A stretch of 64,000 nt of DNA. Origin: Apteryx mantelli (Eukaryota; Chordata; Aves; Apterygiformes; Apterygidae). How positions within the stretch are numbered: position 1 is the stretch's first letter; each line of letters starts with the position of its first letter. The stretch covers positions 20,232,001-20,296,000 of the forward strand of contig NC_089981.1 of the NCBI RefSeq assembly GCF_036417845.1, written 5' to 3'. The translations under genes and the position numbers were made by a program. A model generated the notes under the pieces. It did no database searches. It was not told the DNA's origin and saw only the letters and a list, made by a program, of their open reading frames with translations. Below, in pieces: positions 27,747 through 39,536 of this stretch.

Positions 27747-28059
27747 CCGGAGGAACAGGTGCCCCTTTCATTCAGGCCGGGGGGCCGGGCTGGGGGCCAC
27801 GGGGCCGGGCGTGGGGACAGAGCCGCCCTGGGGCACCCAGCCCCATGGTGACATGGGGGCAGCAGGGTGCCCTTGCGCGCGGCGGGGGGATGGGGACGCG
27901 GCAGGGCGTGTGGGTGCAGGGACGTGGGGAGCCGCGGGGACACGGGGACGTGGGCAGCGAGGGCATATGAGGTGCCCGGGTAAGGGCACACGGGGCACAG
28001 CTGGGGACACGGACACATTGGCACACGTGGACCCAGGGGACACGTGCAGGGGGCACATG

Positions 28060-28620
28060 CGGACACCCCAGGACACGGGCATGGGGACATGGGGGGACAG
28101 GGACCCTCCACACAGGGCCACAGGGACAGGGGGGTATGGAGGGACACGGAGGGACAGTGACCCCCCGGACAGGGCCATGGGGACAGGGGGGACATGAGGG
28201 GACATGAGGGGACAGGGACCCCCTGGACAGGGCCATGAGGACAGGGGAGACAGGGGGGACACAGGGACAGGGACCCCCCGGACAGGGCCATGGGGACGGG
28301 GGGACATGAGGGGACAGGGACCCCCCCCAGACGGGGCCACAGGGCCAGGGGAACACGAGGGGACACAGGGGGACAGCGACCCCCCCGGACAGGGCCATGA
28401 GGACAGGGGGGACACAGGGAGACAGGGACCCCTGGACAGGGTCATGGGGACAGGGGGGACAAGGGGAAATGGGGGCACAGGGACCTCCAGACAGGGCCAT
28501 GGAGACAGGGGGGACACGAGGGGACATGAGGGGACAGGGACCCCCCGGACAGGACCATGGGGACAGGGGGACACGGGGGGACAGGGACCCCCGAACAGGA
28601 CCATAGGGACAGGAGGACCC
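28060..28620 (+). repeat. intergenic minisatellite SMTNL1-TIMM10, about 60-bp unit
   Basis: GACAGGGACCCCCCGGACAG and GGCCATGGGGACAGGGGGG alternate with ACATGAGGGGACA. About ten copies fill the space between the divergent SMTNL1 and TIMM10 starts. Confidence 0.85.
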
Positions 28621-28639
28621 CGCGCAGCCACGGATCCCC

Positions 28640-29017
28640 GCCCTGCCCCAGGGGCGGGCCCTGGGCCGGGGGGCGGGCCCAGCCGCGGGGGGCGGGGCGC
28701 GCCGCCGCCAATCCCGCCCGCCGCTGCTGTGGCTCCGCCCCGTCGCGGGCAAAGGGCTGGCAAAGCGAGCGTCCTCTCCATCCACCGCCCTCGCCTCCTC
28801 TCTATGGCCGCCCCGCGCGACCCCGTCCCCTCCTCCCGACCGCCCTATCAGCGCTGGGGTTGAGCCCCTGCCCTCTCCCTGCCCGGCACCTATTGGCTCC
28901 GCGGGGAGGAGGGGCGGGGCCGTGCCGGGGGCGGAAGCGCCGGCCCCCACGTGGTTCCGGCCGGGAGCTGCCGCGGGGTGCCCGTGCAGGTGCCCGTGCC
29001 CGTGCCCGGCCGGCGCC
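28640..29017 (+). promoter_or_regulatory. TIMM10: TIMM10 CpG-island promoter
   Basis: CpG-rich, TATA-less sequence with GGGGCGGG and GGCTCCGCCCC GC boxes. A TCTCTATGGCCG block at 28799-28810 resembles an element repeated in the SSRP1 promoter of this window. Confidence 0.5.
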
Positions 29018-30127
29018 ATGGACCCGGTGCGGGCCCAGCAGCTGGCGGCCGAGCTGGAGGTGGACATGATGGCCGACATGTACAACCGGTGGGGCCGAGC
29101 GGGGCCGAGGGCGGGGGGCATTGGGGGGTGCTGGGGGGCACCGGGGGTGCCCAGGGCTGGGGGGCATTGGGGGGTGCTGGGGGGCATGGGGATGCTGGGG
29201 GGCAGGGGGGGTGCTGGGGGGCAGGGGGGGTGCTGGGGCTGGGGGGCAAGAGGGGTGCCCAGGGCTGGGGGCATTGGGAGGTGCTGGGGGGCATGGGGAT
29301 TCTGGGGGGCAGGGGGGATGCTGGGGGGCAGGGGGGGTGCTGGGGGGCACCGGGGGTGCTGGGGCTGGTGGGCAAGAGGGGTGCCTAGGGCTGGGGGGCA
29401 TTGGGAGGTGCTGGGGGGCATGGGGATGCCGGGGGGCATTGGGGGATGCAGGGGGGCATTGGGAGGTGCTGGGGGGCAGGGGGATGCCGGGGGGCATTGG
29501 GGGATGCTGGGGGGGCATTGGGAGGTGCTGGGGGGCAGGGGGTGCTGGGGTTGGGGGTCATTGGGGGATGCTGGGGGGCACGGGGGGTGCCCAGAGCTGG
29601 GGGACATTAGGGGTAATGAGGGGGAAGGGGGTGTGCCCGGGGCAGGGGGCATTGGGGGATGCTGGGGAGCACAGGGGGTGCCCAGATCTGGGGAACATTG
29701 GGGGGTGATGGAGGGCGTGGGGATGATGGGGGGCACAGGGGGGGGCACCCAGAGCTGGGGGCATGGGGGATACTGGGGTGCATGGGGGGGTGCTGGGGGA
29801 CACGGGGGTGATGGGGAGCATTGGGGGGTGCTGGGGGGCAGGGGGGTTGCCCAGGGCTGGGGGCACGGGGGGGGTGCTAGGGCACCCGGCTCGGCGGGGC
29901 GCCCGGCTGACGGCTTGCCGTGCAGGATGACCCACGCGTGCCACCGCAAGTGCGTGCCCCCCCACTACAAGGACGCGGAGCTGTCCAAGGGCGAGAGCGT
30001 GTGCCTGGACCGCTGCGTGGCCAAGTACCTCGACGTCCACGAGCGCATGGGCAAGAAGCTGACGGAGCTGTCGCTGCAGGACGAGGAGCTCCTCAAGCGC
30101 ATGCAGCAGGGCGCCGGCACCGCCTGA
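29018..30127 (+). CDS. TIMM10: TIMM10, mitochondrial intermembrane-space chaperone Tim10
   Basis: Small Tim chaperone that assembles with TIMM9 into a hexamer, escorting carrier proteins across the intermembrane space to the TIM22 translocase. Exon 1 is 29018-29088 ([20 protein letters not shown]) and exon 2 is 29926-30127, starting within an Arg codon. The total is 273 bp and 90 residues, exactly the human length. The twin CX3C motifs CHRKC and CLDRC, oxidised by the MIA40 pathway, are intact. No frame problem is seen. The single intron is filled by a G-rich minisatellite. Poly(A) AATAAA lies 42 nt past the stop. Confidence 0.98.
   Translation: MDPVRAQQLAAELEVDMMADMYNRWGRAGPRAGGIGGCWGAPGVPRAGGHWGVLGGMGMLGGRGGAGGQGGCWGWGARGVPRAGGIGRCWGAWGFWGAGGMLGGRGGAGGHRGCWGWWARGVPRAGGHWEVLGGMGMPGGIGGCRGALGGAGGQGDAGGHWGMLGGHWEVLGGRGCWGWGSLGDAGGHGGCPELGDIRGNEGEGGVPGAGGIGGCWGAQGVPRSGEHWGVMEGVGMMGGTGGGTQSWGHGGYWGAWGGAGGHGGDGEHWGVLGGRGVAQGWGHGGGARAPGSAGRPADGLPCRMTHACHRKCVPPHYKDAELSKGESVCLDRCVAKYLDVHERMGKKLTELSLQDEELLKRMQQGAGTA
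29100..29900 (+). repeat. TIMM10 intron G-rich minisatellite
   Basis: GGGGGCATTGGGAGGTGCTG and related 27-33-bp units occupy nearly the whole 837-bp intron. Runs of four or more G at short spacing give many potential quadruplexes on the transcribed RNA. Confidence 0.85.
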
Positions 30128-30168
30128 GCCCCGCCGGCGCCCCCCCCCCCCCCCCCCACTGCCGCGCC

Positions 30169-30174
30169 AATAAA
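30169..30174 (+). terminator. TIMM10: TIMM10 poly(A) signal AATAAA
   Basis: Canonical hexamer after a poly-C stretch, 42 nt past the stop codon. Confidence 0.85.
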
Positions 30175-30539
30175 CCCGGGTGCTTCGGAGCCGCCGCGCC
30201 GCCTCGGCCCTTCTTGGAGGGGGGGGGGAGCTTCGTTAGGGCCGAGCCGTCCCGGTGCCGCACCGCGTGGCGCCGGTGGGTGCAGCGAGGGGGCTGAGGG
30301 GGACTCCGTGCCTGGGGGGTGCAGCCCCGGCCCCGCTGCGCCTCTGCTCGCCCCCCCAGGGTGGTGCCCTCCGTGGCTGCCCCCTGCTGCGTGCTCGCGG
30401 GTTGCGCCCCTGGGTGCCCCCCCCGCTGGGCCCGGCCCTTATAATCCCCGGGATTAGGCCGAGCCGGGCTGAGCCCTGTAATCCCCCGCGGGGGGGGTGC
30501 GGGGTGCTGTCTGAGCCAGCCCCGCTGGCCTGCCAGCCT

Positions 30540-31650
30540 GGGGACACCGCAGGGACAGCCGGAGATGGACACCCCCGGGGGACACCTGTGGGGACAGTTG
30601 CAGGGACAGCCAGAGAGAGACACCCCCCGGGGACACCTGTGGGGACAGTCGCAGGGACAGTTGGAGAGAGACACCCCCTGGGTACACCTACAGAGACAGT
30701 CGCAGGGACAGCCGGAGAGAGACACCCCCTGGGGACACCCGCAGGGACAGCAGGAGAGAGATGCCCCCCAGGGACACCTACGAGGACACCCGCAGGGACA
30801 GCTGGAGAGAGATGCCCTGTGGGGACACCTGCGGGGGACAGTCGCAGGGACAACCGGGGAGAGACACTGCCCAGGGACACCCGTGGAGACAGCTGGAGAG
30901 AGACGCCCCCTGGGGACACCCTCAGGGACAGCCGGAGAGAGATGTCCCCCAGGGACACCTGCGAGGACACCTGCAAGGACAGCCAGAGAGAGACGCTCCC
31001 TGGGGACACCTGCAGGGACAGTCGCAGGGACAGCTGGAGAGAGACACTGCCCAGAAGCAGCCCAGAGGTGCGCATACACATACACACCGGGGACACTTGG
31101 GCAGGGACCCTCACAGGGACAGCCAGAGAGAGACACCCCCCGGGGACACCTACGAGGATGCCCGCAGGACAGCTGGAGAGAGACACCCCCGGGGACACCT
31201 GTGAGGACAGTCACAGGGACAGCCGGAGAGAGACATTCCCTGGGGACACCTGTGGGGACAGTTGCAGGGACAGCCGGAGAGAGATGCCCCCTGGGTACAC
31301 CTACGGGGACAGTTGCAGGGACAGCTGGAGAGAGATGCCCCCTGGGTACACCTGCAGGGACAGTCACAGGGACAGCCAGAGAGAGACGCCCCCCGGGTAC
31401 ACCTACGGGGACAGTCGCAGGGACAGCTGGAGAGAGACACCCCCTGGGTACACCTGCAGGGATACCCGCAGGGACAGCCAGAGAGAGGACATTCTCTGGG
31501 TACACCTACGGGGACAGTCGCAGGGACAGCCGGAGAGAGACGCCTCCTGGGTACACCTACGGGGACAGTCGCAGGGACAGCCAGAGAGAGACACCGCCCA
31601 GGGACACCTGCAGGGACAGCCCAGAGGTGCGCACACACACTCACACCGGG
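30540..31650 (+). repeat. intergenic minisatellite TIMM10-RTN4RL2, 39-51-bp unit
   Basis: Units with GGGACAGCCGGAGAGAGACA, CCCCCTGGGGACACCTGCA and AGTCGCA repeat about 24 times between the convergent 3' ends of TIMM10 and RTN4RL2. No gene is visible in this slot, where human carries SLC43A1. Confidence 0.85.
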
Positions 31651-32026
31651 GACACCCGCACAGAGACACCCCAGAGGCAGAGCTACACCCGCAGCCGCAA
31701 ACACTCGGCCGGGGAGGGCGAGGGATGCCCCAGCGACACCTGCCCCGGGACAACCGCAGGCGGAGGGCAGACGGAGCCCGCGCGGGAGGCCGGGGGGGCA
31801 CACGGGCACGGGCGGCCATGCTGCGGGTGTGCGCGCGCACCATGTCACGCTGCAACACCGCCCGGGTGCAGCTGTGCGCCCCGCGGCCGCCCAGGAATAG
31901 CAGCGGTGCCGGGGGCCATCAATATTTCACGAGGAGAAAGATGTGACCTGGAAAAGGCTCCGGCAGCGCCCGCTCCCCCCCCCCCCGCCGCCAGCCGAGG
32001 CCCCGCTCTCCCAAAATAAGACCATT

Positions 32027-32032
32027 TTTAAT
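32027..32032 (-). terminator. RTN4RL2: RTN4RL2 poly(A) signal ATTAAA
   Basis: Minus-strand ATTAAA in a short AT-rich island, about 208 nt past the RTN4RL2 stop codon. Confidence 0.6.
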
Positions 32033-32239
32033 AAATAATTTCCGACCTTTTGGTTCCTGGGGGGGTGGGGGGGAGTGTGGAGGGGGTGGGGGGGTGTTTT
32101 TTTGTTCTCCCGCTCGGGAAAAGGAGGGGGGGCCCCCGCCGTGGGGCTGTCCCCCCCCCCCGTCGCAGTCCTGGGGGCCCCCCCCCCCTTCCGCCCCGCT
32201 CAGGCCCCCGGGGGGGCTCGGCGCCGGCGGCGGGGGGGC

Positions 32240-35200
32240 TCAGAGCCGGGGCAGCAGCAGCAGCAGCAGGGGGGGCAGCAGCAGGAAGGGATGGGGGCCG
32301 GGCCGGGGGGCGGGCGAGGGCAGCGGGGCGCAGGGGGCGCCGGGGCAACGGCCGGCCCGCCTCGGGGGGCAGGCGCCCTTCGGGCCCGTAGCCCCCCCAG
32401 TAGTCGCTGGGGTGAGGCCGGGCCTGGGGGCCCCGCAGGTCGTGAGGGGGCAGGTCGCGGTAGAAAGCCGAAGGCGGCGCGGCGGGCAGCGTGCCGGGGC
32501 GCCCGGGCGGTACGGCGGCCGCCGCTGGGGACGCGCCGCCATCTTGGGCGGTGCCGTCGCCCGCCTCCTCGTCGCCGCCGTCGCCGTCGCGGGGCGGGGG
32601 GCAGCCGTCGAAGTCGGCGGGCCGCAGGTGCCGCAGGTCGGCGCCGCGGCGCTGCGGGGGGCTGGCGCAGAGCACGGGCGAGCTGGAGACGCGCGTGCGG
32701 CGGAACCAGGCCCAGAGCGGGCGGGCGCGGCAGTCGCAGGCCCAGGGGTTGGCGTTGAGGCGCAGGAACTGCAGGGCGGGCAGGGCGGCCAGCGGGTCGC
32801 CCGGCAACGCCGCCAGGCTGTTGTTGAACAGGTAGAGGATGGTGAGGCGGGCCAGGCCGCGGAAAGCGCGCCGGTGCACGGCGGCCAAGCGGTTGGCGTG
32901 CAGCAGCAGGCGGTCCAGGTTGGCCAGGCCTCGGAAGACGCCCTCCGACAGCGCCCGCACCCGGTTGCCGTGCAGGAAGAGGTGGCTCAGGTTGGCCAGG
33001 TCGGCGAAGAGGTCGTCCTGCGCGGCGGCCGGCGGGGGAGAGAGGCGGCGCCGTGGGCACGGGCGCCCCTGCGGCCCGGCCCCGCGCGCATCCCTGCCCT
33101 GCCGGTGTCCTCCTGCGTCCCGCCCCGGGGGGGTCCTCTGCATCCTGCTCCACTGGGGTCCTCCTGCATCCCGTTCCATGGGGGTCCACCTGCATCCCTG
33201 CCCCGTGGGGGTCTCCTTGTGTCCCGCCCCATGGGGGTCTCCCTGCATCCCTGCCCTGTGCACCCTGGCCCATGGGTGTCCTCTGCATCCCGCCCCATGG
33301 GGGTCCTCCTGCATCCCTACCCTGTGGGTGTCTCCCTGCATCCCTGCCCTGTGCACCCTGGCCCATGCGTGTCCTCTGCATCCCGCCCCATGGGGGTCCT
33401 CCTGCATCCCTACCCCGTGGGTGTCCTCCTGCATCCCTACCCGTGCATCCCTGCCCCGCAGGTGTCTCCCTGCATCCCGCCCCATGGGTGTCCTCCTGCA
33501 TCCCTGCCCTGTGCATCTCTGCCCCGCAGGTGTGTCCCTGCGTCCCGCCCCATGGGTGTCCTCTGCATCCCTACCTCATGGGCGTCCACCTGCATCCCTA
33601 CCCTGTGCACCCTGCCGCATGGGTGTCTCCCTGCATCCCACCCCACGGATGTCCACCTGCATCCCATCCCATGGGTGTCCTCTGCATCCCACTCCATGGG
33701 GGTGCTCCTGCATCCCTGCCCTGTGCACCCTGCCCCATGGGTGTCTCCCTGCATCTCGTCCCATGGGTGTCCTCCTGCATCCCTACTTCATGGGTGTCTC
33801 CCTGCATCCCTACCCTGTGCATCCCTGCCCCACAGGTGTCTCCCTGCATTCCGCCCCATGGGGGTCCTCCTGCATCCCTGCCCTGTGCATCCCTGCCCCG
33901 TAGGTGTCTCCCTGCATCCCTGCCCTGTGTACCCTGCCCCATGGGTGTCCTCTGCATCCCGCTCCATGGGTGTCCTCCTGCATCCCTGCCCTGTGCACCC
34001 TGCCCCATGGGCGTCCCCCTGTCATTTTGCCCCTGCCCCATGGACGTCCCCCTGGCACCTTACCCTTGCTCCATGGGCATCCCTCATCATCCTGCCCCAT
34101 GCGACCTGCCCCAAAGGGGACCTCCCCCACACCCCGTCACCCTGCCCTGGCCCCATGGGCATCCCTCATCACCCTGCCCCACGGGCATCCCCCTGCCACC
34201 TCGTCCTTGCCCCACAGCCACCTCCAGCATCCCTGCCCCGTGCACCCTTCTCCCCAGCCTGGAGGCTCCCTTAGATCTCAGCACCCAGCCCCACGGGCAG
34301 CTCTACCGCATGCTCCATGGGTGCCCCCAGCACCCCCCGCCCCACGGCCGTGCCCGCACCTGGAGGTAGAGCAGCCCGTTCTCCTGCAGGTAGAGGTACT
34401 GGAGGCTGTGGAGGCCGCGGAAGATGGAAGGCTGGCCAGCTGGCACCGGTAGAGGTGCAGGCCTGGAGGCGCCGGAGGCCGTGGAAGGTGTCGGGCGCCA
34501 GGACCCGGAGGTGAGGGTTGTCGCCCAGGTCGAGCTCCTCGAGGGCGGGCAGGTGGCGGAAGGTGCCCGGCTGGATGGAGGAGATGTTGTTGGAGTAGAG
34601 CCAGAGGGTGACGGTGCTGGGCCCGAAGGTGCCGGCCCGCAGCGCCCTGATGACGTTGTTCTGCAGGAAGAGGCGGCGGGCGCCGGGCGGCAGCCCCGCG
34701 GGCACCGCGGAGAAGTTGTTGGCCTGGCAGCTGACGGTGGGCGGCGAGACGTAGCAGTGCAGAGCGCGGGGCAGGCGGGCGCCCCGCCGGGCACCCACGC
34801 CAGCGCCGCCAGGAGCAGGGCCGCCAGGCGCCGGCCTGCGGGCACAGGGGGGGCGTCAGCCCGGGGTCACGGCCCCCAGCCGCCCCCCGCCCACCCCCAG
34901 GTGCTGCCCCATGCGCCCCAAGGAGTTGTGCACCCTGAGGAGCCCCCCGGGGCAACCGATGCCCCACAAGGCCGGGCACCCTGAGGAGTCCGCCCTGGGG
35001 CCAAGCACACCCCCAAGGAGCCCTCCGAGAGACTGGTCCCCCCCACACCTTGGGCCGTGCACCCAGAGGAGCCCCCCCGGGCTGGGCCTACCCCACGGTG
35101 ATGGGCACCCAGAGGAGCTCTCCAGGGCACCAAGCGCCCCACGGTGCTGGGCACCCCAAGGAGCCCGCCGGGGTCAAGAACACCCTGTAGTGCTGGGCAC

Positions 35201-36764
35201 CCCAAGGAGCCTTCCAGGACCCCGACTGCCCCGTGGGACTGGACACCCCAAGGAGCCCTCCGGGGCCAAGAACACCCTATAGGCGCACCCCAAGGAGCCC
35301 TCCAGGGCACCGAGCACCCTGTGGTCCAGGCACCCCAAGGAGCCCCGGGGGCCAAGCGCACCCTATGGTGCTGGGCACCCCAAGGAGTCCCCCGGGGCCA
35401 AGAACACCCTATAGGCGCACCCCAAGGAGCCCTCTGGGACACTGAGCACCCCGTGGGGCCAGGCACCCCAAGGAGCCCCCGGGGGCCAAGCGCACCCTAT
35501 AGGTGCACCCCAAGGAGCCCTCCAAGGGTCTGACCCCCCCCCCACCTCGGGCCGTGCACCCAAAGGACCCCCCCGGGCTGTGCCCGCCCCAGAGCGCTGA
35601 GCACCCAGGGACCCGCCAGGGCACTGACCGCCCCGTAGGGCCGCGCTCCCCGGGACCCCCCCCCCCGGGGGGTGGGGGGTCCGACCCGCCCCCCCCCCCG
35701 CGGTGGGGCCGGCCCACGTGCGCGCGTGCCGCGGGCCACGTGCGGGGCGGCGGCGCGCGTGGGCGCGGACTGACGCGCTCGCCGGTGACACGCGCCGCCG
35801 CCGCCGCCGTTCCTGTTGTTCGCACCGCCGCCTCCGCCCCCCCCCCCGCCGCCCCCACCCCCGCCGCGAGCGCGCGTGGGGCGGGGAAGGAAGGGGAGGT
35901 CGCGGAAGGGGAGGGGGGGGGGGCCGCGCCCTGCCCCGCCGCTGCAACCCGAGCGCCTCATCCATAATTCAGCCCGGCGGCCTGGCCCGGTGCCCGGCGG
36001 AGCGGGGAGCGGGGGGGGGGGGGGGGGGGGAGGCTCCGGGCTCCCTTCCCCCGCGGCGGGTGGGGGCACCGGTAGCGCGGGGGGGGGGGTGGGGGGAGGA
36101 GGCGGCGGCGCGGCCGCTGGCGCCGCCCCCCTCCCCCGGGCGCCCCGTGCCGGCGGCCGCCCCCCCGCGCCCCCCTCCCGCGCCCCATCTGTCACTCCCC
36201 CTCGCCGCGGGCTGACTCAGTTTGGCGCTGAAGTCACCGGCTCCCGGGCCCGCTCCCGTGCCAACCGGCTCCCCCCCCCACACCCAACCCAACCCCCCCC
36301 CCCCGCCCCGCCCGCTCCCGCCGCCGTCCCGCGCCGCGCCCGTAGCGGCAGCGCCGGCCCCCGCCGCGGCATCGGGCCCCCCCCGGGCCAAGCTCCCCAC
36401 GCCCGGGGGGGGGGGGCACCGGGCACCCCGCGGTGGCACCCACCCCCCCCCCCAGGCGGGGCGCGCTGCGGTGGCCGCGGGCAGCCCATGCAACCGGGCG
36501 CCCCGGGGCTCCCCTAACCCGGGCTACGCGCCCCGGGGCGGGCACCGGGCACCGCCGGTGCCGGAGCAGCCGCGCCCCCAGGCTGGGGGCCCCCGGGCTG
36601 CCGGGCGCCCCGAGGTGGCCGCCGACACCCGACGGGTCCCGGGCCACCGCAGCGCCGGCTGCCCCGCGGGGAGCCCGCAGCCCGCCCCGTGCGCCGGGGC
36701 ACGGCGGCCCCGGCGCGGCCCCGCGCCTACCTTGGGGCAGGTCCCGAGCCGTCCGGGGCAGCAT
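32240..36764 (-). CDS. RTN4RL2: RTN4RL2 (NgR2), GPI-anchored leucine-rich-repeat Nogo receptor homologue
   Basis: Neuronal cell-surface receptor for myelin-associated glycoprotein. Exons: 36731-36764 ([11 protein letters not shown]), 34360-34835 (rest of the signal peptide, [23 protein letters not shown] and first repeats such as [16 protein letters not shown] and LEELDLGDN) and 32240-33017 ([19 protein letters not shown], more repeats, then [21 protein letters not shown]). The last bases encode a hydrophobic GPI signal, [18 protein letters not shown], then the stop. Exon limits equal human (YLQ/DDLF). As given, the exons need three one-base losses in exon 2 (near 34759, 34469 and 34435) and one extra G in exon 3 (near 32379) to follow the family. 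All lie in short runs of one base, so these are probably sequence errors. The size fits the 420-residue human protein. Confidence 0.92.
33110..34225 (+). repeat. RTN4RL2 intron 2 minisatellite, about 24-33-bp unit
   Basis: CCCCATGGGTGTCCTC and CTGCATCCCTGCCCTGTGCA alternate for about 1.1 kb between the two LRR exons. Confidence 0.85.
34910..35545 (+). repeat. RTN4RL2 intron 1 minisatellite, about 36-60-bp unit
   Basis: CACCCCAAGGAGCCCTCCGG with AGAACACCCTATAGGCG or TGGTGCTGGG inserts, about a dozen copies, upstream of the signal-peptide exon at 34835. Confidence 0.8.
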
Positions 36765-37250
36765 GGCGGGGGCGGGCGGGAGGGCGCTGCCCGCCGGGGC
36801 CGCGGCCGCGGCCGGGGCCGGGACCGGGACGGGCGCTCAGGCGCTGCCCGCTGCCCGGGCGCTCATGGCCGGTGCCGGGGGGCTGCGCGCCCCCGTTACC
36901 CCCCGCTGCGCCGCCGCGAGCAGCCGCCGCCGCCGCCGCCACCCGCGGGGCATGGCACGGCACGGCACGGGTGGGCACGGCGCGGCGCGGCACGGGTGGG
37001 CACGGCACGGCTCGGCGCTGCCCGCGGCTCCCGGAGGTCTGAGCCCTGCCCGGCGCCGCGCCTTATCCCGGGGCGGCCGCGCTCCGCCCCCGCCGCCGGC
37101 CCCGCCGCTTAACCCTTCCCGGGCCGCGCCGGGCCGTCCCGCCGCGCTCCCCCGCGGGGGGGGGGGGCCGCGACGGCGCCGCGGGGCGCCCACGGCGGAC
37201 GCGGCGCCCGCCGCGGCTCTGCGGGAGCGCGGGGCCGCGCGGCGGGGGCC
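35640..37250 (-). promoter_or_regulatory. RTN4RL2: RTN4RL2 CpG island around exon 1
   Basis: About 1.6 kb of CpG-dense sequence brackets the first coding exon (36731-36764), with long C and G homopolymers. TGACTCAG (AP-1-like) lies at about 36213-36220. No TATA box is visible near the ATG. Confidence 0.5.
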
Positions 37251-38230
37251 CGCTGGGGCCTCGGTGTGCGGCGCTCGCGGAGGGCACCGGAGGGCTCCCA
37301 CGCGGGACGCGGAAGCCCACGGGGGCCGGCCACGGGCGACGCGCGGCTCGTGGGGTGACGCTCATAGAGAAACGGGAGTGGCTGGGGGGGCGCCCACGGA
37401 GGACACGGGACCCACCGGTGGCTGCCCGTTAGGGCGCACCCGGAGATGCCCACTGGAGTTGCGGGCACCCTCTTGCGGGGCTGCGAACCTGCAGTACGGG
37501 GAGGGGGGAACCCACGGGGCGGGGGTGCCCACCGGGGATCGGGGGCTCGCAGCGGAGCGCGGGAGCTAGAAGCACTGGCGGAGCTGCCCACGGGGGGAGC
37601 ACGAGTGGGTCCCCCCCCCTCCCCGGGCAGGGCGGGTGGCTGCGCCGGCGGCGGGGGCCGGCGGCCACGCGGGCCGGCGGCGCGGCGGGGCGGGCGGCGG
37701 GGCGCTGTCCGTGGTGCTGGCGGCGCGGGCCCCCCCCGGGGCGGGGCGTCCCGCGTGGGTGCGGGGCGGCGGCGGCGGGCGCGGGCGGCGGCGCGGGCCG
37801 GCAGGGCTGCGCGGGTCCGTGCCAGGCTGCGGCGGCACAATCTGGCAGCCGGTTTGTTTGCGGTGCTGCCTCCGGCGCGGCTCCCGGTGAGCGAAATATC
37901 ACAAGCTGGAGAGACAGACGCCGGCGGGGAGCGGTGGGCGTCGCGGGCGGCACCGGGCTGACTCAGGGGCCGCCATCCGCTCGCTGCCCGCCGCGGCCCC
38001 CCGGGGCTGCCGGGTCCCCGCGCCGAGCTGCGCCCGCTCGGGGCCACCCGCTGCCCGTTCGCCCCTACCCTATAGGCCCCAGACGTATATACGCCCAGGG
38101 CCCGGCACTTCCCGACGCCCGGTGCTCTGCCCACCCGGGTGCCACCCTGCTCCATGTGGGGGATCCAGAGAGAGGCCGGTTGGACACAGTCCTGGTGGGG
38201 ACAGATGGAGGGGAGGGACAGGACGGGCAC
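37250..38230. other. intergenic, no gene recognised
   Basis: CpG-rich sequence upstream of RTN4RL2. A plus-strand donor-like CCCGGTGAGC at about 37884-37893 follows a moderately AT-rich stretch (CAATCTGGCAGCCGG) and could mark a noncoding exon. I cannot assign it. Confidence 0.25.
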
Positions 38231-38720
38231 GTGGGGGCACAGCCGGGTGGCGGGGTGGGCATGGGTGGGTTGACGGGCGGAAGGACGGCCGGGTGGAGGA
38301 GAGGACGGAGGTGGATGGATGGATGGACGGGTGGGTGCACAGAGGGATGAGCAGGTGGGAAGGGCGGGTGGGCGAAGGGGCAGGTGAACGGGTGCAGGGG
38401 GGACTGGGGGCGGCGGGCGAGGGCGGCTGGAGCGGGACACGGAAGGACGGGGACGGACGGGAGAACGGGCAGCGGGAAGGTGGACAGAAGCTGTGCAGGT
38501 GGTTGGACGGAGGAGGAGGACGGCTGGAAGGCCAGACACGACGGATGAATGGGTGAGAGAACGGATGGGTTTGTGATTGGAGGGGGACAGATGGATGGAT
38601 GGATGGATGGACAGATGGATGGGTGGATGGGGGAACAGATGAATGGCGGGCTGGAGGGGTGGGGATGGCTCCATGGCTGGATGAATGGACGGGTGAAGGG
38701 ATGAATGGAGAGCGGACGGA
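38230..38720 (+). repeat. GGAT/GGAC-rich tetranucleotide tract
   Basis: Imperfect (GGAT)n and (GGAC)n runs, most regular at 38590-38640 (GATGGATGGATGGATGGAC). Confidence 0.8.
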
Positions 38721-38849
38721 TGGGGAGTGGGCGGACGGGAGGCCGGGCGGGCGGGCGGAGGAGCCGCCGGGCGCGTGGGGAGCCGCAGGGGCGGATGGAC
38801 AGACGGACGGGGGCTGCGGGGCGGCTCTGGGGACAGGGCCGCCGAAGCC

Positions 38850-39530
38850 GGGGCAGCAGAGCAGGGGCCCGGCGAGGCACCGGGTGCAAGGCCGGGTGCA
38901 AGGCGCCGGGACGGCACCGGGACGGCCCCGCGGCGGCGCGGGGTGGCAGCGAGCGGGTGGCCCCGCCGGGGCTGCGCAGCGCCGGCACCCCGGGGAGGCG
39001 CAGCCGGGCCCTCCCGCGCCCCCCGCCGCGCCGGGGGCGGGTCCCCGCCGCCCCGCCTCCACGGTGAAGGACGGAGCGGGCGCTGCGGGGCTGGCGGTGA
39101 GTGCGCGCCGAGCCGCGCCGAACCGGGCCGAGCCGAACCGAGCCGGTGCCGCCCGCGTCGCCGCCGGGCCGAGCCGAGCCGAGCCGAGCCGGGGCGGAGC
39201 CGGGCCCGCCCCATCGCTGCCGCGGGGCTCCGAGCCGCTGCAGCGGGCCGCGCCGCGCCCCGGGGCCGCTCGGGGCCGGGGGAGCCGGGCCGCGGCGGCG
39301 GCGGGCGGGCGGGCGGGCGGGGGGCGCCGGCGGAGCCGCTGCCCGGGCGCGGGGAGGCGGGCGCGCCGCTCCGCCCCGATCCGGCCCCGGCCCCGGCCCC
39401 GGCCCCGGCGCCGCGCAGCCCCGGCGGAGGGCGGCGGGCGGCGGGCGCAGCCGGCCGGGGGGCTGCGATGGGCGCGGGGGGGCTGCGGTCCGGGGCGCCG
39501 TGACTGGGGCGGCCGGGGAGCTGTTATATA
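38850..39530 (+). promoter_or_regulatory. CpG island, candidate upstream promoter
   Basis: Dense CpG with CCGAGCCGAG repeats and a strong donor-like CTGGCGGTGAGTGCG at about 39090-39104. It could be a distal noncoding exon of SLC43A3 or of an unrecognised transcript. This is speculative. Confidence 0.25.
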
Positions 39531-39536
39531 GGGCGG

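Noticed and set aside
30175-32026. SLC43A1 exon remnants
   Set aside because: No transporter signature is seen in any frame, only the 39-51-bp repeat.
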